A DNA stretch of 64,000 nt. Source: Lachnospiraceae bacterium P6A3. GTDB lineage: Bacteria; Bacillota; Clostridia; Lachnospirales; Lachnospiraceae. Made by a program: the position numbers and the translations under genes. The DNA is taken from NCBI GenBank assembly GCA_000702085.1, contig JNKP01000007.1, forward strand, positions 62,001 through 126,000, given 5' to 3'. Below are positions 9,273-17,878 of this stretch, in pieces; within the stretch, counting starts at the first letter, position 1, and each line of letters begins with the position of its first letter. The notes under the pieces are model-generated. The model was given only the letters and a program-made list of their open reading frames with translations, was not told the DNA's origin and ran no database searches.

Positions 9273-10388
9273 ATGAAGCATGCGGGGCAAAAGGTAAAAA
9301 GAAAAAGACGCCTCCCGGTTTACATCGGGAGGTTCTTTTTGTGGGTTTTTGTAACCCTTCTTATCGGTATATTCGGATTATATTCCATGTTGTTCCTGAT
9401 CAATCGCGGCCCCTCGGATCATTTCAGGGATCTTTTTGTGGTCTCGGTAATGGAATCCAGTGCCGGAGGAATACTTGCGGAGATGTTTTTGTCCGATGAA
9501 GAGATCTCACGGATCATGTCCCAAAACCGTGTCGAGGAAACCGCCGAAATTACCGATGCATCTCTCATAAATATCCCCGGAAGTTCTAATGACATATCGT
9601 CAACAAGCTCTGAAACCGCGGATTTATCGGCATCTCAGAGCTCCGATACCGCATCTTCCGAATTTGTCTATGACGACCCCGACGGAGACGGAATAGAGCT
9701 TCATGAGGTCCACGGAACGACCTATTCCGGGATGATGATGATCGTATATGACCCTTCCAGAGTGGTGGTTTCCGCCATACCGGAGTTTTCACACGGATAC
9801 CATGGATGGACTCTTGAGCAGCACATAGAAAATAACGGAGCCGTTGCGGGAATCAACGGCGGAAAATATGAAGACAACAACGGTCTCGGAGCGGGAGCAT
9901 GGCCTGAGGGAATCGTTATATCCGGCGGAGAGGTAAGATGCGGAAATGACGGAGGAACCTACGGTGTATACGGCTTTGATGAAAACGATGTTCTGATAGT
10001 CGGACGGATGACTGCCGCAAGAGCAAGAGACATGGGCATCAGGGATGCTCTGACCTTCGGCCCTGCTCTTATTGTTAACGGAACACCCGCAACTCTTGCC
10101 GGCGCGGGCGGAGGCTTGAATCCCAGAACGGCGATTGGGCAGCGTTCGGACGGAGCAGTTCTTTTACTTGTAATAGAAGGCAGAAAAACTTCTTCACTCG
10201 GCGCTTCCATGGCTGATCTTATAGATGTGTTTGTGGAATATGGTGCCGTAAATGCCGCAAATCTCGACGGCGGAATGTCCTCTTCCATGTTTTATAACGG
10301 AGAACAGATAGTTGATAACTGTACCGTGCGTGATACCAGACGTATCCCCACGGCTTTTGTGGTGCTTCCTCCCAAAACGGATAACTGA
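9273..10388 (+). CDS. Membrane-anchored phosphodiester glycosidase (NAGPA-domain) protein
   Basis: A 371-residue protein with a short basic N-tail, one membrane span (about residues 22-45), a Ser/Thr/acid-rich linker (about 85-135) and an extracytoplasmic NAGPA domain (PF09992). Family signs are GAVAGINGGKY, LTFGPALIVNG, NPRTAIG and NLDGGMSSSM. Relatives remove N-acetylglucosamine from phosphodiesters, and bacterial ones act on exopolysaccharide or wall polymers; the local substrate is unknown. ATG 9273 has no ribosome binding site but follows a TATAAT closely. An in-frame TTG at 9339 with GGGAGG six bases upstream would remove the basic tail and is a possible alternative start. A terminator-like hairpin lies within codons 13-23. 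It overlaps the next gene by one base. Confidence 0.85.
   Translation: MKHAGQKVKRKRRLPVYIGRFFLWVFVTLLIGIFGLYSMLFLINRGPSDHFRDLFVVSVMESSAGGILAEMFLSDEEISRIMSQNRVEETAEITDASLINIPGSSNDISSTSSETADLSASQSSDTASSEFVYDDPDGDGIELHEVHGTTYSGMMMIVYDPSRVVVSAIPEFSHGYHGWTLEQHIENNGAVAGINGGKYEDNNGLGAGAWPEGIVISGGEVRCGNDGGTYGVYGFDENDVLIVGRMTAARARDMGIRDALTFGPALIVNGTPATLAGAGGGLNPRTAIGQRSDGAVLLLVIEGRKTSSLGASMADLIDVFVEYGAVNAANLDGGMSSSMFYNGEQIVDNCTVRDTRRIPTAFVVLPPKTDN
9311..9340 (+). terminator. Hairpin with T-run inside the 5' end of the glycosidase gene
   Basis: CCTCCCG (9311-9317) pairs with CGGGAGG (9326-9332) over an 8-base loop and is followed by TTCTTTTT. It has the shape of a rho-independent terminator for addBA, but it lies inside the next reading frame. 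Confidence 0.6.
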
Positions 10389-11521
10389 TGGGCGAAAACG
10401 TTAATGAAGAATTGAATGAGCAGGTTAAAACCAAACGTAAGAAGGGCGCAAGGCTCTACAGGATCTTTCTTTTATCCTGGGTTTTGTGTCTTCTTGTGGT
10501 GCTATCTGCTTCATTAAGCAGATTCTATGATTTCCTTTTAAAGTATGAGGCAGCATATAAGGCGACTCTTCCGGAATATGTTGCCGCGGACCTTCTCACT
10601 CTTTTCCGGACGGAGGATACGGGATCCTTATATGACCTTGCCACGGAAAAGCCGGGCCACGGGACATATGAAACAAGAGAAGATGTGGTCATATATCTGA
10701 GGTCTTTCCTGCAAAACGGTCCCATATCACTTGATCCTGTGAGGGCGGAAAGCACCGACGATCATCAGGTGTTTCTGATAGATTCGGGGGATGTGACGGT
10801 TGCAAGGGCCGAATATGTTAAAGAACCTGTCGCCGATGCGCTTGAGATTCCCAGATGGGATCTTACCTCGCTCATATTGTATGCGGATGAACCCAGAGGC
10901 ATTCATATATCCGCTCCCGATAATGTGAACCTGATCGTAAACGGAATAGAGTATTCGGGAACCGGAACTCCCGGAGAAGAGCCGGTGGCTCAAAGATTCG
11001 TAGGTGACTATGAAGAGCTTCCCAGAATAAACGAATATGACATAGACGGCTTTTATTATCTTCCGGATGTTGCGGCGGTAACGGATGACGGAACCAATCT
11101 TCCGGTCCTTTGTGATATGAACACCTATGCATTTTATGTGGATTATCCCCGTGACTGTGCATACCGCACCGAGGTCGAAGCCATTGCCAAAGAGGCGGTG
11201 GGCGCGTATGCGAACTTTATTTCGGGAGATCTGTCCGAGGGCGAGCTGAAGAAGTATTTTACCGCAAATAACGTATTTCTGTATTACATGGAGCATGCGG
11301 AGCTCAAGTGGTTTACGAGACACCTGGCATCCGAGATCCACAGTGCCGAGGTGGTGGATTTCATCGCCTATTCCGATGATGTCTGCTATTGCGAGGTCGT
11401 CGTGGAACAGTATCTGACTATGGAATGGGGCCCGAGGGAGCCCGAAGTCATCACCACTGACGGTAAGTTTTATTTCGTAAAACAAAACGGGGAATGGAAG
11501 GTGCTGGGCATAGAGTTCTGA
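10388..11521 (+). CDS. Membrane-anchored extracytoplasmic protein of unknown function
   Basis: Not recognised beyond its layout. A basic N-terminus (KTKRKKGARLYR) precedes one membrane span at about residues 25-45, leaving some 330 residues outside. Two similar-looking halves can be imagined: a first part with a folded beta-rich region and a second ending in GEWKVLGIEF, a closing typical of NTF2-like or DUF4878-like folds. ATG 10388 overlaps the stop of the glycosidase gene by one base, so the two are probably made together and may act on the same envelope polymer. That functional link is inference. Confidence 0.8.
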   Translation: MGENVNEELNEQVKTKRKKGARLYRIFLLSWVLCLLVVLSASLSRFYDFLLKYEAAYKATLPEYVAADLLTLFRTEDTGSLYDLATEKPGHGTYETREDVVIYLRSFLQNGPISLDPVRAESTDDHQVFLIDSGDVTVARAEYVKEPVADALEIPRWDLTSLILYADEPRGIHISAPDNVNLIVNGIEYSGTGTPGEEPVAQRFVGDYEELPRINEYDIDGFYYLPDVAAVTDDGTNLPVLCDMNTYAFYVDYPRDCAYRTEVEAIAKEAVGAYANFISGDLSEGELKKYFTANNVFLYYMEHAELKWFTRHLASEIHSAEVVDFIAYSDDVCYCEVVVEQYLTMEWGPREPEVITTDGKFYFVKQNGEWKVLGIEF

Positions 11522-11591
11522 GAGCTTCCGCTATATCGCAATTTGTGCAATTTGAGCGGCAACATTTGGTTATCTTTTTCCGAAAGGAATG

Positions 11592-11600
11592 TGATAAAAT
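11592..11600 (+). promoter_or_regulatory. Extended -10 promoter of the isomerase gene
   Basis: TGATAAAAT fits the TGnTAAAAT pattern seen before several genes here. The transcript would start near 11607 and carry a CCCCGT/ACGGGG hairpin (about 11615-11629) before the AGGAGG ribosome binding site at 11640-11645. Confidence 0.55.
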
Positions 11601-11651
11601 CGTTTTCGTAGGTCCCCGTTTTACGGGGGAGAAATGTACAGGAGGTACAAT

Positions 11652-13133
11652 ATGATTAATACACCCAAAGTTCGTGTAGGTATTGTGGCTGTAAGCCGCG
11701 ATTGCTTCCCCGAGTCACTTGCCGTTAACCGTCGCAAGGCTCTTGTAGAAGCTTATTCCAAGAAGTATGATGCAGCAGACATTTACGAGTGCCCTATCTG
11801 CATCGTTGAGAGCGAGATCGACATGGTTAACGCTCTTGAAGACATTAAGAAGGCAGGCTGCGAGGCTCTTTGCGTATACCTCGGAAACTTCGGTCCCGAG
11901 ATTTCAGAGACCCTTCTTGCTAAGCACTTCGACGGACCCAAGATGTTCTGCGCTGCAGCCGAAGAGAGCCAGGCAGACCTTCAGGACGGCAGAGGAGATG
12001 CTTACTGCGGAATGCTCAACGCAAGCTACAACCTCCACCTTAGAAGCGTAAAGGCTTATATCCCCGAGTATCCTGTCGGCGATGCAGAAGACTGTGCTGA
12101 CATGATCCACGATTTCCTTCCCATCGCAAATGCAGTTTATGCACTCAACAACCTTAAGATCATTTCTTTCGGACCCAGACCTCACAACTTCCTTGCTTGT
12201 AACGCTCCTATCCAGCAGCTTTACAACATGGGCGTAGAGATCCAGGAGAATTCAGAACTCGATCTTTTCGAGTCCTTCAACAAGCACGAAGGCGATCCCA
12301 GAATCGCTGACAAGGTTAAGGAAATGGCTGACGAGCTCGGCGCTGGTAACAAGAAGCCCGAGATCCTCGAGAAGCTTGCTCAGTACGAGCTTACTCTCCT
12401 TGACTGGGTTGAGGCTAACAGAGGCTACAGAAAGTATGTTGCCATCGCAGGAAAGTGCTGGCCCGCATTCCAGACCATGTTCAAGTTCGTTCCCTGCTAT
12501 GTAAACAGCCGTCTTACCGGAATGGGAATCCCCGTATCCTGTGAGGTTGATATCTACGGATGTCTCTCTGAGTTCATCGGTGAGATCGTTTCTAACGATA
12601 TCGTTACCCTCCTCGACATCAACAACTCCGTTCCCAAGGATATGTACAATGAGTCCATCAAGGGCAAGTTCGATTATGAGCTTACCGATACCTTCATGGG
12701 CTTCCACTGCGGAAATACCTGCACCAAGAAGCTTTGCAGCAATTATGAGATGAAGTATCAGAAGATCATGGCTCGTAATCTTCCTGTTGAGGTTACCAAC
12801 GGAACTCTCGAAGGAGACATCGCTCCCGGCGACATCACCTTCTTCAGACTTCAGTCCACCTCCGACAACAAGCTTAAGGCTTATGTTGCAGAGGGTGAGG
12901 TTCTTCCCGTTGCTACCAAGTCCTTCGGCGGAATCGGTGTATTCGCTATCAAGGAGATGGGACGTTTCTATCGCCACGTGCTTATCGAGAACAACTTCCC
13001 TCATCACGGAGCAGTTACATTCGCACACAACGGAAAGGCACTCTATGAGATCTTCAAGTATCTCGGAGTTGAGTCTCTCGGATATAACCAGCCCAAGAGC
13101 CTTCCTTATCCCACCGAGAATCCTTTCAAGTAA
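11652..13133 (+). CDS. L-fucose/L-arabinose isomerase family protein
   Basis: A 493-residue cytoplasmic protein of the L-fucose isomerase-like superfamily (COG2407). The N-terminal half has the Rossmann-like layout of the family (VGIVAVSRDCFP near the start, EALCVYLGNFGPE near 80), the central region carries GKCWPAF and an acidic CEVDIYG segment expected for metal binding, and GFHCGNTC follows. Members interconvert aldoses and ketoses with a divalent metal; the sugar is not evident because no kinase or transporter is adjacent. ATG 11652 is preferred, with AGGAGG six bases upstream. Codons are strongly biased to the preferred set, unlike most neighbours, which suggests high expression. Confidence 0.85.
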   Translation: MINTPKVRVGIVAVSRDCFPESLAVNRRKALVEAYSKKYDAADIYECPICIVESEIDMVNALEDIKKAGCEALCVYLGNFGPEISETLLAKHFDGPKMFCAAAEESQADLQDGRGDAYCGMLNASYNLHLRSVKAYIPEYPVGDAEDCADMIHDFLPIANAVYALNNLKIISFGPRPHNFLACNAPIQQLYNMGVEIQENSELDLFESFNKHEGDPRIADKVKEMADELGAGNKKPEILEKLAQYELTLLDWVEANRGYRKYVAIAGKCWPAFQTMFKFVPCYVNSRLTGMGIPVSCEVDIYGCLSEFIGEIVSNDIVTLLDINNSVPKDMYNESIKGKFDYELTDTFMGFHCGNTCTKKLCSNYEMKYQKIMARNLPVEVTNGTLEGDIAPGDITFFRLQSTSDNKLKAYVAEGEVLPVATKSFGGIGVFAIKEMGRFYRHVLIENNFPHHGAVTFAHNGKALYEIFKYLGVESLGYNQPKSLPYPTENPFK

Positions 13134-13151
13134 TCTTTAATGATTAACCTG

Positions 13152-13185
13152 AAACTGCCCGGGTCCAGGACTCGGGCAGTTTTTT
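13152..13185 (+). terminator. Rho-independent terminator of the isomerase gene
   Basis: AAACTGCCCG pairs with CGGGCAGTTT, followed by five more T residues. Confidence 0.85.
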
Positions 13186-13186
13186 A

Positions 13187-13257
13187 GATGACAATGGGGA
13201 CGCTGCAGTTTTGTCATCGAATTCTGATGACAAAACTGCAGCGTCCCCGGTGTCATC
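13187..13257. repeat. REP/MITE-like palindrome with 23-bp perfect arms (copy 1)
   Basis: Arms at 13196-13218 and 13226-13248 are perfect reverse complements around a 7-base centre; the whole is capped by GATGACA (13187-13193) and TGTCATC (13251-13257). The arm begins GGGGACGCTGCAG and ends TTGTCATC. A related shorter copy lies at 15403-15437. Such GGGGACG/TGTCATC palindromes look like the repeats mobilised by REP-associated tyrosine transposases; no transposase is in the window. Confidence 0.75.
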
Positions 13258-13271
13258 TTATAGGAGGAAAC

Positions 13272-13520
13272 ATGGATCATCATACATACACTCCCTCAGG
13301 TGTCTGCTCGGTTAAGATCGACTTTGATATCGATGATGAGAAGAAGCTTCACAATGTGGTATTTACCGGAGGCTGTAACGGCAATCTCAAAGCTATCGGA
13401 AGACTTGTTGAAGGCAAGGATGCTTCTGAGATAGCGGGGATCCTTAAGGGAAACATCTGCGGAACCAGAGGAACATCCTGCGCAGATCAGTTCTCCAAGG
13501 CAATCGAATCTGTTATGTAA
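13272..13520 (+). CDS. TIGR03905-type TSCPD domain protein
   Basis: A small 82-residue protein. Its four cysteines sit in GVCS, GGCNGN and a C-terminal GNICGTRGTSCADQ segment, the pattern that names the TSCPD four-cysteine family. A related TSCPD domain ends some B12-dependent ribonucleotide reductases, but stand-alone members are uncharacterised; metal binding through the cysteines is likely. Start is ATG 13272, with TAGGAGG at 13261-13267. An upstream in-frame extension would be made only of the palindromic repeat and is rejected. It is followed by its own terminator. Confidence 0.85.
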   Translation: MDHHTYTPSGVCSVKIDFDIDDEKKLHNVVFTGGCNGNLKAIGRLVEGKDASEIAGILKGNICGTRGTSCADQFSKAIESVM

Positions 13521-13525
13521 TGATA

Positions 13526-13566
13526 AAAGGGACGGTTTTTTATGAACCGCCTCTTTATTCTTTTTT
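13526..13566 (+). terminator. Terminator after the TSCPD gene
   Basis: AAAGGGACGGTT and AACCGCCTCTTT form a 12-position stem with one mismatch and one G-T pair; a T-rich tract follows. Confidence 0.7.
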
Positions 13567-13672
13567 GTAGCGCCCTGCCGCAGGTTTGTGTTAACATATA
13601 TCCATAACTCTCTGCCCGCAAGTGATGCAGGCGCGACCGGGCAAATAATTATCCTGCAACAGGGGGAGCAAT

Positions 13673-15379
13673 ATGAAGGTACGGAGAATCAGTCTCGCCT
13701 TACAGATCTTGTTGATCAATGTTGTAATTCTTGTTGTTGCTACTGCAGTTCTCGGAACCATATCGGTTAAACAATCAGCATCCGCAATGGATCATCTCAT
13801 CAAGCAGAGAATGCTGGACATCGCCAATACCGCTGCGGCGGAAATTGACGGTGATATTCTTGATGCTCTCGAAGACGGAGATCAGGAAACGGAAAATTAT
13901 GCTGCGGTACTGGATGACCTTGCCGCTTACAGAGACAACACCGATCTTGAGTATATTTATTGTATGGAAAAGAGCGGCAGCGGTTTTATTTTCACCGTGG
14001 ACGCTGATCCGGAAGACCCGGCCGACTGGGGAGATGAGGTGGAAGTTACCGATGCCCTTGTGGCTGCAGGAAACGGTACCGGAGCGGTTGATGATAAGCC
14101 CTATGCCGATGAATGGGGCAATCATTACAGCGCATACAGCCCGGTATTTACATCTTCGGGTCAGATAGCCGGAATCGTAGGCGTGGACTTCAGTGCAGAC
14201 TGGTACGATGAGCAGATAGCAAGCAATATCCGCACCGTTGCTCTTACCAGCCTTATCATAGTTATAATCAGCATTCTGGCAATCCTGTGTCTTACCGCCA
14301 AGATCAATAAGAGCTTCACGGCTCTTAACAATAAACTCAGCGATATTGCTGATGGATCCGGTGATCTTACCAAGAAGATCGAGATTTCTTCGGGTGACGA
14401 GTTTGAAGTTATCGCAGGCAATATGAACACCTTTATCGATCAGATAAGGGATATCGTATCGGGAGTTAAGAATAATGTAGACAGTTCGGTATCCGCATCC
14501 AAAGAGCTGACAGATATTACGGAAAGAGCAACCGGTACCATGAGCGAGCTTTCGAATGCCATTTCGGGAGTTTCTAGCGGAGCACTTCAGCAGGCTGAGG
14601 ACGTAAACAGCGCTTCTGACAATGTCCGTACTATCGTTAACCGTCTTTCCGAAATGTCCGATACCGTTGAAACGGCCGAAGAGTGCACCACCAGCATGGC
14701 CGCAAATTCAAGCAATGTATCCGATACCTTCGAAGAACTGATTGCTTCGATACAGGAATCCATGCGTGAGCTTGCTCAGGTTACGGAAGAGATGGGCAAC
14801 GTAGGAAACTTCGTTGAGGAAGTTACCAATGCAGCCGATGTTATCAATTCCATCGCAAACCAGACAAATCTTTTGTCTCTCAATGCTTCCATAGAAGCAG
14901 CCAGAGCGGGTGAGGCGGGAAGAGGATTTGCGGTTGTCGCTGAAGAGATCGGTAAGCTTGCGGTACAGTCCAATGAATCATCCGCTTCCATTAAGTACAT
15001 CATGGATGAGCTTAAGACCCAGACGGATAAGACCATAGGTCTTGTCACCAAGCTCAACGATGTAATGGCCAAGCAGGAAACCACCAGCATGAACTCCAAG
15101 GAATCTCTTACCACGCTGTTTGATAACATTAACAGCACCAAAGAGAATTTCGATGCCATCAGACAGAATGTCGACGATATCAATTCGGTATGTAACGTGC
15201 TCAATGATTCCATAAGCAGTCTGTCCGCCATCTCGGAAGAAAACGCATCATCCGCGGAGATCACGGCAAATGCCTGCACTGAGATTACGGATATTATCAA
15301 TAATGTTGCCGAAAAGGCCGATAATATCAAGAATCAGTCCGATGATCTCGGTAATATGGTAGGAAAATACAAAGTATAA
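13673..15379 (+). CDS. Methyl-accepting chemotaxis protein
   Basis: Transmembrane chemoreceptor of 568 residues. A first membrane span (about 9-30) and a second (about 184-206) enclose an extracellular sensor with a Cache-like look ([22 protein letters not shown], then [12 protein letters not shown]). A HAMP segment follows (about 207-260, [15 protein letters not shown]). The signalling tip [28 protein letters not shown] lies near residues 401-428. It would pass ligand signals to CheA/CheW; the ligand is unknown. ATG 13673 has AGGGGGAG upstream. It is a single gene between terminators. Confidence 0.95.
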   Translation: MKVRRISLALQILLINVVILVVATAVLGTISVKQSASAMDHLIKQRMLDIANTAAAEIDGDILDALEDGDQETENYAAVLDDLAAYRDNTDLEYIYCMEKSGSGFIFTVDADPEDPADWGDEVEVTDALVAAGNGTGAVDDKPYADEWGNHYSAYSPVFTSSGQIAGIVGVDFSADWYDEQIASNIRTVALTSLIIVIISILAILCLTAKINKSFTALNNKLSDIADGSGDLTKKIEISSGDEFEVIAGNMNTFIDQIRDIVSGVKNNVDSSVSASKELTDITERATGTMSELSNAISGVSSGALQQAEDVNSASDNVRTIVNRLSEMSDTVETAEECTTSMAANSSNVSDTFEELIASIQESMRELAQVTEEMGNVGNFVEEVTNAADVINSIANQTNLLSLNASIEAARAGEAGRGFAVVAEEIGKLAVQSNESSASIKYIMDELKTQTDKTIGLVTKLNDVMAKQETTSMNSKESLTTLFDNINSTKENFDAIRQNVDDINSVCNVLNDSISSLSAISEENASSAEITANACTEITDIINNVAEKADNIKNQSDDLGNMVGKYKV

Positions 15380-15402
15380 TAAATTGATATTCATATAACG
15401 CC

Positions 15403-15437
15403 GGGGACGCTTCAGCAGAAGCGTCCCCTTTGTCATC
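15403..15437. repeat. REP-like palindrome (copy 2), possible terminator of the chemoreceptor gene
   Basis: GGGGACGCTTC (15403-15413) and GAAGCGTCCCC (15418-15428) form an 11-bp stem with loop AGCA, followed by TTTGTCATC. The core and the TGTCATC tail match copy 1 at 13187, but the left GATGACA cap is missing. Confidence 0.65.
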
Positions 15438-15466
15438 TTGTATACACCCTGAAAAAATGTTAAAAT
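15438..15466 (+). promoter_or_regulatory. Promoter of the pot operon
   Basis: TTGTAT (15438-15443), a 17-base spacer and TAAAAT (15461-15466), with TG at the extended position. Transcription should start near 15471-15473. Confidence 0.7.
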
Positions 15467-15468
15467 GT

Positions 15469-15606
15469 GCGGGATTCGGTCTGAAAAGACGCGGAGGTCG
15501 CGATAGTCTCGGAAATCCGGTGACAACTATATGCGACCCGTACAGACTTCAGGTGCGCTGAATGGCAGAACCCGCGGGGAGGCATCAAAGGTGCCGGGAC
15601 CGGACC
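15469..15606 (+). ncRNA. Structured 5' leader of potABCD, candidate cis-regulatory RNA
   Basis: The leader of about 145 bases between promoter and potA folds by eye into a closed multistem element. An outer helix pairs GCGGG (15469-15473) with CCCGC (15571-15575). Inside are GTCTG/CAGAC (15479-15483 with 15543-15547), GGTCGC/GCGACC (15496-15501 with 15533-15538), ATAGT/ACTAT (15503-15507 with 15526-15530) and a tip UCGG-AAAU-CCGG (15509-15520). A second hairpin TTCAG/CTGAA (15548-15562) closes the junction, and GGCATC/GGTGCC (15581-15595) lies between it and the ribosome binding site at 15609. I do not recognise a known riboswitch class. Control of polyamine import is inferred from position only. 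Confidence 0.5.
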
Positions 15607-15619
15607 ACGGAGAAAAGAA

Positions 15620-17071
15620 ATGAGTTCATCGTTAACTGCCCCGGAGCCCATAATCGAGCTTCGGAATGTCACTAGGAGGTTTGATGACAACGGCTTCATC
15701 GCTGTCGATAATTTCAATCTCTCGATTGAAAGAGGCGAGTTTGTCACATTCCTCGGACCTTCAGGTTGTGGTAAGACCACGACTCTTCGAATGATCGCAG
15801 GTTTCGACAGGCCTACAAGCGGTCAGATCTTACTCGGAGGCAAGGATATTTCCAAACTTCCGCCCAACAAGCGCCCCGTTAATACGGTTTTCCAGCGCTA
15901 TGCACTTTTCACCCATATGAATATCTATGACAATATCGCCTTCGGCCTCAAGCTTAAGAAGATGGACCGTGAGGAGATAGACAAGAAGGTCAAACATGTA
16001 CTTGAGATGGTTGACCTTGAAGGCTTTGAGGAAAGAAGTGTCGCTACCCTTTCCGGCGGTCAGCAGCAGCGTATCGCCATAGCCCGCGCTCTTGTCAATG
16101 AACCCGAGATTCTTCTTCTGGACGAGCCTCTCGGCGCACTCGATCTCAAGATGAGAAAAGAGATGCAGATAGAGCTTAAGTCCATGCATGATAAGCTCGG
16201 TATTACCTTTATATATGTAACCCATGATCAGGAAGAAGCCCTGACCATGTCCGATAAGATTGTCGTAATGAACGGCGGTCAGATCCAGCAGATCGGAACC
16301 CCCGAGGATATTTACAACGAGCCCAAGAACGCTTTCGTAGCGGACTTCATCGGCGAAAGTAATATTTTCAAGGGAATCATGACCGGAAAGCTTAAGGTCA
16401 GATTCTGCGGCGGAGAGTTCGACTGTATGGATGATGTTCCCGAAGGAACCCAGATTGATGCGGTTGTTCGTCCCGAGGATGTTATCCTTACCGCTCCGGA
16501 TAAGGGAACCGTCAAGGGCGTTGTTACGGGTGTCGTCTTCAAGGGTATTCACTATGAGATTACCGTAGAAAGCGGCAAGTACGAGATGGTCATCCAGTCC
16601 ACCAAAACTCCCAAGGTCGGAGAAGAAGTCGGAATGTGTCTTGAGCCCGACGGAATCCACATCATGATCGCGGAAGATCATACCACCAGATTTGATGCGG
16701 ATATCACCGATGAGTACGGACTTGAATATAACGGAAAAGAAATCGAAGCCGATATCACTCAGATCATCAAGGGTTCGACTCTTAAGGACGGCGTTCTCAA
16801 GGATTCATCCGGAGAGACCATAAGACCCGAGAATATCAAGGTTCATATTTCCATCGAACCTGCGGATATCGAACTTACGGATGATGCCGAGAAGGGTCTT
16901 ACTTCCGGTGAGATCATCAACCTTATATATAAAGGAGACCATTACAGCTATGTCATCCGTACCGCAAGAGGTCATGATCTGATCGTAGATGATGAGTACC
17001 TCTGGAACCTGGGCGATATAGTCGGTCTTATCATGCCCGCAGACAAGATGACATTCACACTTGCAAAATAA
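15620..17071 (+). CDS. potA: Spermidine/putrescine ABC transporter ATPase, with duplicated C-terminal domain
   Basis: ATPase of the PotABCD polyamine importer. Walker A GPSGCGKTT lies near residue 47, the Q-loop follows, then LSGGQQQR near 144 and Walker B LLLDEPLGALD near 165. At 483 residues it is about 100 longer than usual PotA. The extra length is a second copy of the regulatory OB-like domain: a segment starting RPEDVILT (about 284) and containing VFKGIHYEITV reappears as EPADIELT (about 414) with IYKGDHYSYVI. ATG 15620 has GGAG seven bases upstream. potB follows after 12 bases. Confidence 0.93.
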   Translation: MSSSLTAPEPIIELRNVTRRFDDNGFIAVDNFNLSIERGEFVTFLGPSGCGKTTTLRMIAGFDRPTSGQILLGGKDISKLPPNKRPVNTVFQRYALFTHMNIYDNIAFGLKLKKMDREEIDKKVKHVLEMVDLEGFEERSVATLSGGQQQRIAIARALVNEPEILLLDEPLGALDLKMRKEMQIELKSMHDKLGITFIYVTHDQEEALTMSDKIVVMNGGQIQQIGTPEDIYNEPKNAFVADFIGESNIFKGIMTGKLKVRFCGGEFDCMDDVPEGTQIDAVVRPEDVILTAPDKGTVKGVVTGVVFKGIHYEITVESGKYEMVIQSTKTPKVGEEVGMCLEPDGIHIMIAEDHTTRFDADITDEYGLEYNGKEIEADITQIIKGSTLKDGVLKDSSGETIRPENIKVHISIEPADIELTDDAEKGLTSGEIINLIYKGDHYSYVIRTARGHDLIVDDEYLWNLGDIVGLIMPADKMTFTLAK

Positions 17072-17083
17072 CAGGAGAAACCA

Positions 17084-17878
17084 ATGAAAGGAACATTTCA
17101 GAGGAAATACTTAGGTATTCCTTATGCGCTGTATCTCCTGGTGTTTGTTATCATGCCGCTTATAGTCATCGTAAAGTATGCATTTACCGATGCGAGCGGA
17201 AGACCGGGAATCGGCAATTTCATAAACTTTTTCACGGATCCGAATACACTGGGAACCCTGATGTATTCGCTTTTCCTTGCATTTGCCACGACAATGATAT
17301 GCCTTCTTATCGCATATCCCGCGGCTTACTGCCTTGCCATGAGCAGGATCTCATCCAAGAGTGCGATCCTTATGCTCATGATCATGCCCATGTGGATCAA
17401 CTTTACCCTTCGAATCACCGCTCTTAAAGAGCTTCTTACCATGATCGAAGGAAATCTTGCTCTGCATCCTTTTGCAAATTCCGTTATAGGAATGACTTAT
17501 GATTTCCTGCCCTTTATGATCCTGCCCATCTACAACCAGATATCAAGGATTGACAAGAGTCTTCTTGAAGCGGCTTCGGATCTGGGCGCGGATCAGGTAC
17601 AGGCATTTCTTCGCGTACTTCTTCCTCTTTCCATGCCCGGAGTCATCAGCGGTATTTCCATGGTATTTTTACCTGCCATGACCAACTATGTGGTTCTGGA
17701 TATGCTCTATAACAGCACCTACATCATGGGCAGCCTTATCGGAAGTTACTTCTCGGCATATGACTGGCACGGCGGATCCACCATTTCGCTGATCCTTCTT
17801 GTTATCATATGCATCTTTACACTTGTAGTCGGCGGCGACGAAGGTGAGAAAAATGTGAGAGGAGGATCCGTATTATGA
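17084..17878 (+). CDS. potB: Spermidine/putrescine ABC transporter permease PotB
   Basis: Inner-membrane permease of 264 residues with about six spans. The cytoplasmic EAA loop that docks the ATPase is EAASDLGADQVQAFLRVLLP (near residue 164). It pairs with PotC to form the channel. It follows potA closely and its stop overlaps the potC start in ATGA, so the subunits are translationally coupled. The C-terminus is short and charged. Confidence 0.93.
   Translation: MKGTFQRKYLGIPYALYLLVFVIMPLIVIVKYAFTDASGRPGIGNFINFFTDPNTLGTLMYSLFLAFATTMICLLIAYPAAYCLAMSRISSKSAILMLMIMPMWINFTLRITALKELLTMIEGNLALHPFANSVIGMTYDFLPFMILPIYNQISRIDKSLLEAASDLGADQVQAFLRVLLPLSMPGVISGISMVFLPAMTNYVVLDMLYNSTYIMGSLIGSYFSAYDWHGGSTISLILLVIICIFTLVVGGDEGEKNVRGGSVL

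Noticed and set aside
12252-13028. 258-codon open frame antisense to the isomerase gene
   Set aside because: The strong codon bias of the sense gene removes antisense stops; no ribosome binding site, and the translation has no recognisable domain.
13188-13271. N-terminal extension of the TSCPD protein
   Set aside because: It is encoded wholly by the palindromic repeat; a perfect ribosome binding site supports ATG 13272.
15490-15545. Similarity of the pot leader to a cobalamin riboswitch core
   Set aside because: A GGAAAnCCGGTG-like string and a GCGACCCG string are present, but the expected P5 partner and the conserved GCCACUG box are missing.
15830-16681. 283-codon open frame antisense to potA
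   Set aside because: Shadow of a biased coding sequence; potA is certain and no signals support the reverse frame.
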